From Pollenia angustigena (Eukaryota > Arthropoda > Insecta > Diptera > Polleniidae): a stretch of 64,000 nt of DNA. This document shows, one piece after another, positions 1 through 9,739 of the stretch. The stretch spans positions 214,562,208 to 214,626,207 of the forward strand of contig OV884058.1 of the NCBI GenBank assembly GCA_930367215.1, given 5' to 3'. Below the pieces are notes generated by a model that did not search any database, had not been told where the DNA came from, and worked only from the letters and a program-made list of their open reading frames with translations. A program made the translations under genes and the position numbers. Within the stretch, counting starts at the first letter, position 1, and each line of letters starts with the position of its first letter.

Positions 1-706
1 TACTGAAAACCTAAATACATTCGGTTCTCGTTTTATGCGATAGATGCGTTACAAAAAAAATCGCATAAATGGAATTCGCATGAAACGATACTCAAGCTTA
101 ATATAAATAATAATAATTCGTTCCAAAATTCTGAAAAACCGCATAAATTAAAATTTGAATTAAAAAATCAAAACAAAATCGCATAAAAAAAATCAACAAA
201 TATGTATGTATATGTGAAGCGGACAACCCAATAAAAATATTTTGTTGGAACTCCTTTATATTCCAGTAGATATGAATCAGTGCGAGAAGTATTTTTTTTC
301 TATGATGTTTATTTGTGGAATTACGGGGTGGTAAAATGTTGCCGTTTTCCAAAAAATTTTTTTATTTTATGTGATTCTTATAGAAAATCGATATCAGCGT
401 AAAAGCGAAGTGAAAGAAAACGTCCCGCCTTCCGTTCTAGTTAAGGTACGGCTGTTAAACATTCCAAGATTAAAAAACGAAACTGTCAGAAAATTAGCGA
501 AATTAATTAATGTGAAATAAAAGTTATAATATGGTTTTACTTTAATCTCTGTGTTTTCTTTTATTTTAATTTAACAAGTGTACAATTTTTTTTTTTGGCT
601 CACTGTACACACATTGGAGATACTTTCAAATCTAGCAAGTAAAAAACCCGAAAAAATTAAAAAAAAACTTTTATTTTTTTTCTTGATTTTAATAGATCAA
701 ACAAAC
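1..706. other. AT-rich intergenic sequence, no gene seen
   Basis: Very AT-rich with poly-T/poly-A runs. Short open frames here are low-complexity and carry no recognisable motif. No TIR pair or TSD was found. Confidence 0.6.
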
Positions 707-710
707 ATGT

Positions 711-2576
711 CGAGGGCCTATATTCAAAACCCTCTATCTTTGATTTTCACGAAAATTACTTTTTAATGGTAAAATGTTCAGTAAAGCAACCCTCATCTAT
801 GGTGTGATTTTTATAACAAACATATCTTTTGTTGCTGTTTTATTTGCATTTTTGTATTTACTCTATCTTATACAATTAATTTTTCTGAATGCAAAACCCT
901 CTATCTTTTCTAATAATAAATTTTCAAATATTTTTTTGAATAACTTGTTCCTGCAATACATGTGTTTTACTATTGTTGGCAAGATGAACATGAATTTATG
1001 AAAATAGCGAAAGCCGATTCTGAACTGAATTATCATTAAAATATTTTGCATGCTTGTTTTTGGACAATAGAATGTCCATATAAATGGTAAAAGTTGGAAT
1101 TTGCTTAAAAGGTGTCTTCTTTTAAAGTTTCATCTATGATATAATTGTCAAAAATAAGTAATGTTTAAAATCTTATGTAATTAAAATATTATTATCGTGT
1201 GATAAGCTTACATGATAGTATCAGTTGATGAATATAATCAACACATTTCAAAAAAAAAATCGTGCACAGTATGAAAAAGGTATTGATAAAATTGCATCTG
1301 AGAATGGTGTACGTCACGTTTTTACAATGGACATTTATGCAGTGAAACTGTGTCCCAATATTAATGCATCAGTAATTTACTTTAAGCAACGCCTTCTATT
1401 TATAATAAACATAGGTACTTATCAGTGAACAAGCTATTGGTGGAGCGAAATCAATGGGGATTTGTCCGCGTCGGTATTTGTTTCCTTTATTATTCATCAT
1501 TAAAAAACGTATTGCTGATCAGATTCATTGCCAATTACAATTTTCACGGATGGTTGTGGCTACCAAAACCTTTACCATTATTTATCTAATGCTCTATCCA
1601 AATTTGCTGCTTAAAATAATAAAGTTATTGAACAGAAAGAAGTTCTTAGAGAAAGGCCATACGCAAATGCCCATGCTAAGATAGAGATTAAGTTGAAAAA
1701 TCAATCTAAACACTTCCCAATCGATTCCGTTAGAATTACTAGATAAGCCAGAAAGACTGTTAAAATTAAAAATGAGGTAGTGAAAAAGCCGTTTACAGTG
1801 ATGATAAACTTTTGCGTTTTTTTTTTTCAATTAGACCAGGACGAGTAAAGAACGATCCCATAGTGTCTAATTTAAGATCTCTTTTATATCTTCCAGATGG
1901 TAGCGTATAATATAAAATAAATTTTGATACAGATCACATTGATCTTCCTGTTCGTATTAAACCTTATACAGAAAATATTGAACCAAAACCTCTATATGAG
2001 CCGTTTATTTTGAAAGTGGCATAAGTCATTTCGGTTTTTAAGTCGAGATATTTAAGGGTTTGCGTTTTAGCACGTTTAAAAATATGGATGCTAACTTTCG
2101 AGAAGATTCACTTGTATTTGATACATCATGATAATGATATTTTTCTCAGTATTATTGTTATTATTATATACATACTCAGGTTTTTTGAAAAAGTGACTAA
2201 TGCCACTTTCAAAATAAACTTTATAACTTTTTGTTTAATATAGCCATTATCTTAAATAAGCCACGTTAAACACTGGCAGATGGCATAGATAAATTCAAAA
2301 TAATTTATTTTTTTAAAATGCAAAACCCTCTATCTTTTCATTTTCATAAATACATATTGAATATTTTTGAGAAGCAAGACCCTCTATCTCGCATAAAGTC
2401 CCCAATAATGCAAAATTTTATAAACCAATTATCTGTGAGATTCAGTGGTAGATTTAAAAAATATTGTAGATTACCGAATTTTAATAACTAAAGTAATACG
2501 CGAAAAAAAAACAGTTTTTTGGCTCTCCTCAAAAGTTGTGTTTTTTAAGATAGAGGATTTTGAATATAGGCCCTCG
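711..2576. mobile_element. TIR transposon with DUF7869-like transposase remnant
   Basis: The ends are inverted copies beginning CGAGGGCCTATATTCAAAA and continuing into CCCTCTATCTT, about 30 bp of TIR with few mismatches. The flanks show a 4-bp direct repeat ATGT (707-710 and 2577-2580). The motif AAAACCCTCTATCTT recurs inside the ends at about 725, 891, 2320 and 2370 in direct orientation, with an inverted copy at about 2549, so the element has subterminal repeats. The interior holds a decayed transposase-like reading frame. TIRs and motif repeats are seen directly. The 4-bp TSD is short and could be chance. The superfamily is not assigned. Confidence 0.72.
1225..2034 (+). pseudogene. Decayed DUF7869-like (RNase H-fold) transposase
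   Basis: Several plus-strand frames read in order as one protein family broken by stops and frameshifts. They are FTMDIYAVKLCPNINASVIY (about 1318-1380), WSEINGDLSASVFVSFIIHH (1441-1500), then LPITIFTDGCGYQN (about 1540-1580) followed by LSNALSKFAA, FLEKGHTQM (about 1645-1675), and after 1690 KLKNQSKHFPIDSVRI and a segment resembling RPGRVKNDPIV. From memory, the order 'MD.QAVK.CP..NAS', 'SDGCGYQN' and 'FLEKGHTQM' is the signature of a widespread invertebrate transposase-like protein annotated DUF7869. I see at least five in-frame stops, so it is dead. The N-terminal part of the family is missing. It lies centrally within the TIR element at 711-2576, which fits its being that element's own transposase. 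Confidence 0.62.
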
Positions 2577-3116
2577 ATGTAGAAATTTCAAGTTTTTGTT
2601 TAACAATTTGTGATTATTTTTTTATTTTAAAATTAGAGAATTTTGTTTCCCGCATTTATCGATTTTGGTTTGACTTTCTAGTGAATTACTATGGAAGCTG
2701 TAAAAAATGATCACTTTTAAAATATATAGATTAAACAAATTGAAGGGAAATTAAACAAACTTTTTTTTTCAAAGAAAAGATGATTTTGTTGTAAAGAGAA
2801 ATTAAGTTATTTATGTTAACAACAATAGTAATTACAAAATTAAAACATTAAATACTTTTTTATTGTTAAAATTTTAAAGTTAAAAATTAATTTCGAAAAT
2901 TGGACATTTTCGTTTTAACGAGGTTTGTCTTATAAGTTTATATTAAAGTAAACATTTAATTTACTTGTACTTTTCAATAAAGTGCTTTAAGCTTCGTTCA
3001 CAATGGCAGCAACATTTTCATTAAGTGTTCCCGGAATAATATTACGTATTTATTATTATTTAGATACATTTTCATTCAAAACTAAATGAAACAATAAAGT
3101 TGGGAATCGTTTTAAT
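2577..3116. other. AT-rich spacer
   Basis: Apart from the flanking ATGT repeat, I see only AT-rich sequence without a coding frame or repeat structure. Confidence 0.5.
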
Positions 3117-3222
3117 GTGCTAAATTCCCAGTTCATGCTATTGATAAACTGAAATTTATTATTGATGGGATAAGCTATTCCTATGCGCATTTCACTGGTT
3201 AGGCCAGATCATCAGGAAACTT
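3117..3222 (+). mobile_element. Half copy of the GGGATAAGCT hairpin MITE
   Basis: The sequence matches one arm plus loop of the perfect hairpin at 29665-29884. It shares the AATTCCCAGTT start, GAAATTTATTATTGATGGGA, ATAAGCT, CAGTGAAATGC (here inverted) and GGCCAGATCATCAGG. Only one arm is retained, so this is a truncated relic. A second diverged relic lies at 22566-22695. Confidence 0.6.
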
Positions 3223-3555
3223 CATACAAAGATCAACTAAAGATATTATACAAATAAAACTGTTAAGCGAATAAGAACTATAAACACCAGTTTTACTTGT
3301 AACAATATCACACTTTTGCCAACTATTTTAGAACACTTTCCGCCAAATCGGACTTCAAAACCGCTAAATATTTAATTTAGCGGGATTTTTTTTTTAAATA
3401 CCGCTAAAACCTAAACATTTTTAAAAGTTTTATATAAACCTAGATATAGGTTGCTTTTTGAAAGATATACGACTCTTAAATACCGTTACATACTCAGGAT
3501 TCAACTTCAAAAAAAAAAAAAAGCTTTAGGCTGTGCCGAATCTTTGATACCATAC

Positions 3556-3956
3556 TAGGGATGCCAAACAAGAAATTCCGAATCCCGAAATCCCGGGATT
3601 TTTCGGGCTTGACAAATCCCGAATCCGGGGATTTATTTTTATTAATCCCGGGATTTTTAATATATCAACCTTTGTGTACAAAAATTTTCGTTTTTATTGA
3701 ATTTTTATACTCTAGGCAAAAAAAAATTATTAAAAATTATATTTCAGCTGTATTTTTTATTTTTATAATTCTTATTTTTCTTTTTTTTAAATATATATAA
3801 TACATTTTCAAAATTCATAAATAAATAAAAAAAAGTGTTGTTTATTTAAAAAAAATCCCGAAACCCCGGGATCCAGAAATCCCGGAATTACGGGATCGGG
3901 ATTTCAAGATCCCGAGTCCCGGGATTTTCTAAAATCAATCCCGATTGGCATCCTTA
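3556..3956. mobile_element. hAT MITE with CCCGGGATT subterminal repeats
   Basis: The ends TAGGGATGCCAA and (inverted) TAAGGATGCCAA are flanked by an exact 8-bp TSD TACCATAC (3548-3555 and 3957-3964). The interior is packed with AATCCCGGGATT-type self-complementary motifs at both ends around an AT-rich core. The open frame that crosses it is a by-product of the repeats, not a protein. It inserted into a dispersed repeat that reads GCTGTGCCGAATC on one side. Confidence 0.85.
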
Positions 3957-3964
3957 TACCATAC

Positions 3965-4620
3965 ACCGTTGCGGTTTCACGAGTACTAAAGTTTATTCCA
4001 AGAAAAGGCATTATAAGGTGCCAATGGCTAGTTATGAACTGATCGCCACGAAAGTTGACAGCGTAATTTATTACAATAGCATTATTTATTACGGTTTTAG
4101 GTGTTCTTAGCTGTTTTCCGAAAGGGGGCTTTATATGGGGCCTATGGGCTTTACGGTTTTAGTCGTACTAAAGGTTTTTAGAGAGTGGTCTTTATATTGG
4201 GCCTTTCGCTAGTTATAGACCGTTCTTCATGAAATATAGAACGAATTTGTGCAAAATCTTATATCAATATGTGCATTCCGCCATTAGTTATGCTAGGTTT
4301 TGTAACAAAATAATAAATTTTAAGAGTGGTTGTTTCACATTTTGATTCATAACTCTTTTCCTACTAAACCGATTTTTCTGGATTTCAATCCCAAACTGCT
4401 TAGGAGAACTAGAAGCAATTTGATAGCAATATTTTTCGTTTTTTTGAGTCGTTTGAAAGTGACCTTGAACAGAATTACTCAAGGACCCATAGTATATTTA
4501 CTTTATGGGGTCTTAGATGAATACTTAAACAGTTTCACCCGGAATGACAAACTTAGTCTACCCTTATCACAACTAGTTGTGGTGGAGGGTATGTATAACA
4601 ATTCCGTTATTAAAACGCAA
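3965..4620 (-). repeat. Calyptrate-type dispersed repeat copy
   Basis: On the minus strand this reads CATACCCTCCACCACAA, GTTTGTCATTCCGGGTG, GACCCCATAAAGTA and TGGGTCC, matching in order the copy at 50586-50830. The end sequence GGCTGTGCCGAATC lies at about 3528-3545, before the nested MITE. The family is dispersed and non-coding in this window. The 100-aa frame across 4330-4632 is a shadow of the repeat. Confidence 0.6.
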
Positions 4621-5129
4621 AAAAGTCTATAACACTTACACTATGTTTGGCAATTATTTGCCGTTTTAAGCCATTAGGTCAAATTAGTTAGTTGAGAGTA
4701 AGTGAATTATATTGCTTGGGATCTATTGAGACAAATTAGATCAATACCTTACCTGTTGTTTAACAATTTTTAGCAGGCTTAAAGTTGTGAATTGTCACAT
4801 ATAGCCCTAACAATATACTAAGGGAAAATCGAAAAAAAATATCACATACAATCATAGCTAACTAAAACTACAAAAGTAAGTAAAACCGTGAACATAAACA
4901 ACTAGTTTTTAACCAAAAACACAAAAAAGATTAATAAGAAAATGTATTAAATCTGTAAATTTAAAATTTGAGATAGGTTTTTGTGGCGAAAATAAGGCGC
5001 TGAGAAATGTTTGAAAATCGCTAGATTTCCCGCTTACCGCTAAAACGTATTTTTTCCCCCGATTGGCATTTCAAAAACGCTAGATTTAGCGGGAAAAAAT
5101 CTCTAAATTGGCAACAGTGAGCAATATCA

Positions 5130-5283
5130 AAGCTTCAACAAAAACAACAACAATAAACAGTGAGTTTATCTTTTCTTACAGTCCCGACTATAAATAACAT
5201 CATTTATAATTTCATACAAATTGTTGCAGAAGCAGAAGTAGACTCAACTTTAAAAAAAAAACTTTACATTTTTGTTCGAAAAT
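5130..5283. other. AT-rich spacer
   Basis: Nothing beyond AT-rich sequence is seen here, before the tandem duplication. Confidence 0.4.
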
Positions 5284-5519
5284 ATATGAAATGCTTTGGG
5301 AAAAATTAAAAATCTTCCTGCCCTTGTGCAACGAAGCCTTAATATTTTTGTTTTTATTTTCTGAACTCATCGAATTAAGTAAAAATCCGTTTAGGTTTTA
5401 CATATGAAATGCTTTGGGAAAAATTAAAAATCTTCCTGCCCTTGTGAAACGAAGCCTTAATATTTTTGTTTTTATTTTCTGAACTCATCGAATTAAGTAA
5501 AAATCCGTTTGGGTTTTCT
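5284..5519. repeat. 118-bp tandem duplication
   Basis: Two head-to-tail copies (about 5284-5401 and 5402-5519) begin ATATGAAATGCTTTGGG and run through CTTCCTGCCCTTGTG to AATCCGTTTRGGTTTT. I count only a few differences (for example TGCAACG versus TGAAACG), so the duplication is recent or homogenised. Non-coding. Confidence 0.9.
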
Positions 5520-6049
5520 GCGTTAGCTCGAACTTAGATTTTATAGCATCATTAATAAAGTCCCCAATCTAATCACTTTTTTGCACTTATTCCATACCTG
5601 CAATAATGCTGAAGTCAAAAATAACAAAACTCCAATCGGTTTACGAGATACAGCATTCATAAATATTCCGTTTTCATTAAAAACGAAATGCTCAAAATCT
5701 AGTTTAAGCAAAATATTAATAATGCTATAAAATATGTTTCAGTAAGTACAATCAGAAACCGAAATCAAAAACAAACTGCACATTTGATGGCCTTGAAAAT
5801 GATGCCTTGTGTTATGGATTAAGTAGAAATAAACTGTTTGAAATTGTGTACATATTTACCGACAATCATTTCTAAAAATTTAAGTAGTCATTTGAGAACA
5901 GAGAAACCTACCCGTAACGAATAAAAGCCAAACTCCCAGACTAAAATAATTTAACTGAGAATGTAGAAAAGGTTGGTACAATTGTTAATTTGTTGAGGCT
6001 TTTAATTTTTAAAAGTTTAATCGTAGACTAGTATCTTATTTAAATGAAA
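5520..6049. other. Intergenic, nothing recognised
   Basis: No coding frame, TIR pair or tandem repeat was found in this interval. Confidence 0.5.
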
Positions 6050-6051
6050 TA

Positions 6052-6415
6052 TCCCAGCGCGAAAATTTAGAAGACTTTCTTTGCCTTATAGAAGGCCTCG
6101 GCTCTTTGGTATAAAAGATAAGCTACACATTCTAAACTCCCTTCTATGAGAAGGGAGTAGAGAAGAAGCAACATTTTTTGTACATATTGTTTTTTTGAAC
6201 AAGCAAAATCAAAAGCAAAATAATTGTTTTTTTTTTTTTGATCCCGTTACCATTCTTATGGACCTGCTTAAGAAGTGAGAGCGGAGGGCCTTCTCCGCAA
6301 TGACAACGTGTGTAAAAAAGATATGAGTATGAAATGGAGCGAGCAGGAACTGTAGAGGCAAAAATTGATACAGAGGCCTTTTAGAAGGCTTCCTAACTCC
6401 TTTTTACCGCTGGGA
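6052..6415. mobile_element. MITE with TCCCAGCG TIR and TA target site
   Basis: The ends TCCCAGCG(C/G) are inverted copies flanked by TA (6050-6051 and 6416-6417), which suggests a Tc1/mariner-type MITE. Internal inverted segments AGAAGGCCT (about 6090) and AGGCCTTTTAGAAGGC (about 6373) extend the pairing. A perfect stem ACTCCCTTCT / AGAAGGGAGT with a 3-nt loop sits at about 6137-6159. No protein is coded. Confidence 0.65.
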
Positions 6416-6417
6416 TA

Positions 6418-6899
6418 TTTTACTGTTATGTATGTATTAAAAAGTCAGGGGACGTAATAAATCCCAAGAAATCTAATATGATAAATACCAATAAAGCTAG
6501 TCATGGTTATGTCGTTATAGTAAGTCACCTATAATTAGGGTTACCGTTTGACATTTTCAATAAGGGTCACAAAAAGGGGGTAAAAAATTTGTATTTCAAT
6601 CAAAAAAGGGTTAAGTTTTTTCCCATTTTAAAGAAAATAATAAGATCAGGTTTTTTATAAACAAACAAAAAAATTTATTTAAGGTTGGAAGGGCTCAAAA
6701 AACCTAACCTTTTTATGGAATGCCCTTTTCTATTTTTAACACTTGCCAAAAAGTTTGTTCTTCATCAATTTAGCTCATTTATTAATGATTTGAATATTAT
6801 TTTGCGCCATTTTTTTTTCACATTAAATTTCTCGTTAAAATTAATTTCAAATAGATTTTAGGGGTTGTTTTCTGAACTTTTAAAGATTTATGGTAAATA
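6418..6899. other. AT-rich sequence, possible degraded hAT end
   Basis: AGGGTTACCG (about 6537) resembles a hAT terminus, but I found no partner end or TSD. AAAAGGG/CCCTTTT segments recur. No gene is seen. Confidence 0.35.
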
Positions 6900-7402
6900 T
6901 TACACTTAAATCCGATAGTCCAAATTTTCGATGACGCCTAATTGAGGTTCTATGCCGTTAATCTGCCTAATTATCTCGTCCTTTAGCTCTTGAACTGTTG
7001 CTGGCTTATTGACGTACACTTTTTCTTTCAAATAACCCCAAAGAAAGAAGTCCAACGGTGTCAAATCACATGATCTTGGCGGCCAATTGACACCAACACC
7101 ACGTGAGATAACATGGCCATTGAATTTGTCGCGCAAAAGAGCCATTGTTTCGTTAGCTGTGTGGCAAGTGGCACCGTCCTGTTGAAACCACATGTCGTAC
7201 ACATCCGTAGCTTCCAATTCGGGCCATAAAAAGTTCGTTATCATCTCACGATAGCGAACACCATTCACAGTACCTGCCTGACCGGCCTCATTTTGGAAAA
7301 AATACAGCAAGATGATGCCGCCATCCCATAAACCGCACCAAACAGTCACTTTTTGTGGGTGCATTGGTTTTTTGACAATCACTCTTTCACTGAGGTGAAA
7401 AT
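6900..7402 (-). pseudogene. Mariner-like transposase, C-terminal half
   Basis: The minus-strand frame (6906-7382) reads KPMHPQKVTVWCGLWDGG, WFQQDGATCHTANETMALL, NWPPRSCDLTPLDFFLWGY and KEKVYVNKPATVQELKDEI. This is the catalytic core of a Tc1/mariner-superfamily (IS630-like) transposase. The second Asp (in QQDGA) and the third catalytic Asp (in SCDLTP) are separated by 36 residues. A deletion between HFHLS and RVIV, another before the C-terminal VIENLD segment and a truncated 3' end make it non-functional. The N-terminal half of the same copy lies at 14094-14548; the two were separated by the insertion at 7403-14093. Confidence 0.85.
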
Positions 7403-7739
7403 TGTTGCGGTGGCAACCCTGGGAGGGAAAAATTTTTGACGTAGCGACGTCTTAGGGAGAGTCATTTTTGGCACAGGGGCGGGCACAGAAGCTGTTGAGT
7501 ACTGGCCGGCCGTGCAAATATATTAATAGAAAGTAATCTGTGGGCGGGCACATTGGCGTTAGGAACTGTCCGGCCTCACAGAAGGTTTAAGAAAAACATT
7601 ATGAGAAGGGGCGCTTGATCTGGGGAGCGAGCCAATATAATATTAAATAATTAACTCCACCCCTTCCTCTGGCTCTATTAGGATGACCAAACTGCAGTGG
7701 GATCATCGACCACTCAAGATGGACCTGGTTGTCCATCCT

Positions 7740-7990
7740 GAGCAAATGGAATCTAAAAAGGAAAGGAAAAAGAATATATTAAAAACACACTGAATTTAGT
7801 AACTGGAACGATACGTCCTTACCGGTACGACGGGCACGTCCTACAGGGATAATTTTCTAGAGGGAGAATAAGAGGAAATTAATAAAATTGCAAATAATAA
7901 ATGTAGATAAAAGTATTTAATAAAATCTTACTTGAGGGTTACACGAACAAGTTTTGGCTATCAAGTTTTAATACACTCACACTTTTTTAC
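7740..7990 (-). other. Possible spliced transcript segment (three exons)
   Basis: Read on the minus strand, the sequence shows CCCTCAA|GTAAGAT, a 75-nt interval (7857-7931) ending TCTCCCTCTAG, a 34-nt exon (7823-7856), CGTACCG|GTAAGG, and a 70-nt interval (7753-7822) ending CTTTCCTTTTTAG. Both intervals are typical fly intron lengths with good donors and pyrimidine tracts. Joined in phase the frame gives only about 38 codons, LIAKTCSCNPQ then KIIPVGRARRT then DSICSGWTTRSILSGR and a stop, which I do not recognise. It may be a spliced RNA of the inserted element, or chance. Confidence 0.3.
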
Positions 7991-7999
7991 CAATACACT

Positions 8000-9558
8000 C
8001 ATACTTTTAAAAATTGATACGAACTTGCCTCTAAAATTCTCTTGCCAGTGAGTGTATCAATTTTCGTTCAAGAAAACAGCTTATTACAAATCTTTTGAAG
8101 TTGTTTTGGTTTTTTTTCACAAATATTTTGCCGGCAAAAGCTGAAGTTCTTTTTTTTTACAAATTGTTGCGGGAATTTGAAAATTTTAACTAAAAACCTA
8201 AAAAAATAGTGAAATATGTTTATTAATAAAATTAATAAGCAAAATGATAAAGTCCCTTCGAACAGCCTACAGTGCAGAAAAATCAAAAGTGAAAAATAGC
8301 AAAACATTTTGAGTTGTTTTCTCGGCGACGACATCTTGAAAAAGTAAATTGCTTTCAACTTGCGTGCGGCCTACGTCACAGCTGTCAACTTTTGCATATT
8401 TTGACAATCAGTATATGTAAAAGACTATCAAGAAAATCTTGATCGTGTGGCTGCACTGTTACCTTGTGTTCGTTTGTTTATTGTAAAATTGTTATACTAC
8501 AGCTGACGGTGAAATTTGGTGTTACCAGAAAGATGGAAAAACAGTATATGGAAATATACTGGAAGAAATTGTAGTAAACATATTTCATGAATGAAAATGA
8601 CTGTTATAAAATGTTTGAATTGAAAAAAAAGGAACAGGATCTAATGATCATTATATTACATCATTAGTTTGAAATAAGGTAATAAGGGGAATATTAAGTT
8701 ATAGCTAATTAGAAGAGAACCAACAGATAGCACTATTTGACAAATTGTAGGAAACGAGAAAGATGTTATAGGACGGGAATATATATTTATTTCATTGTCA
8801 ATTAAATTTAGGTAGAGAACTCAGGAGGCCATCTTTCTTAAAACATTGAGAAAAAGGCCGCCGAGAAAAGTAGACGTTTCCAGAAAAGAAAAGTGTAAGA
8901 GTAATATTCAAAGACAAAAAGTAAAAGTTGAAATATACTGTGTGTCAAGTGTAAAAGAAAAATATTTTCTGTGAGGGAGTGGCAAATTATTGAGACCGTA
9001 TTTTAAACAACTTAATTCCTGATAAGTGTGGGTAAGATTCAAATGGAAGTGCATAGTAGGGAATTCTTCTAGAACAAATATATTTTTTTTGTAGGCAAAC
9101 TGTTTTGTATATGTGAGGTTACCTGTCGGGGCTTGACTTCGAAAGTTCCCTGAAAAAATATAAAAAGAAAATAATAAGTAAGTGGTTGGTGTAATCGTAA
9201 TATGCGTTTCAGAAAAAAAAAATAAAATCTGTGATTTGTAGAATTTCACATTTTACGTTTGACATCCAGAGGAAACAGGGCCAGTGCGCCAGGAAAAAAA
9301 GTTAATGGGAAGCCAGTTTCGAAGGCCACGAATAAAAAAAAAGGTAACCCAGAAAAGTTTTTATTTTATAATGTATTTACCAACAAGTATTTAACAACGA
9401 AAAACAAGAAAAAAAAATAGTTTGTGCGGGCAGAAGAAATTATATAAAGAAATATAATTAAGTAAAAGAAGAAACATTTTTCTTGATTTTGGTTTCTTTA
9501 TAATTTAAATCCCGGATTTTTATTTTGCATTTTTTTATAATTATTTATTGTTAAATCT
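8000..9558. other. Interior of the inserted element, no gene recognised
   Basis: Inverted segments TACACTCAC (about 7975) and GTGAGTGTA (about 8047) occur here. Minus-strand frames at 8068-8358 and 8908-9249 are low-complexity and match nothing I know. Confidence 0.4.
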
Positions 9559-9739
9559 ATATGTGCCAGGCGCGGATCCAGCTCGAGCCTTACGGGGGGG
9601 AAATTTTGTATGATACAAAAAAGTAAAAAAAAATTTTTTAAAAGTTTATTAAAAACAATATATGTATATTATATAAAAAAAAACAAAAGGGTTAAATAAA
9701 ATATAAATTAAAATAAATTAATCTTTTTAAATAAGTAAA

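Larger units (their letters stand above)
3311..5121. mobile_element. hAT-type non-autonomous element (1.8 kb)
   Basis: The left end CACTTTTGCCAAC and the right end (inverted) CTCACTGTTGCCAATTTAG form an imperfect TIR. The 8-bp direct repeat CAATATCA flanks both sides (3303-3310 and 5122-5129). Subterminal motifs CCGCTAAAT/ATTTAGCGGG occur near both ends (3360-3400 and 5025-5095), as usual for hAT elements. No transposase is readable. The interior carries a dispersed calyptrate-type repeat and a nested hAT MITE at 3556-3956. The exact left boundary is uncertain by two bases. Confidence 0.6.

Noticed and set aside
3561..3800. 79-aa plus-strand frame with a start
   Set aside because: It is made of AATCCCGGGATT repeats inside a hAT MITE with an exact TSD.
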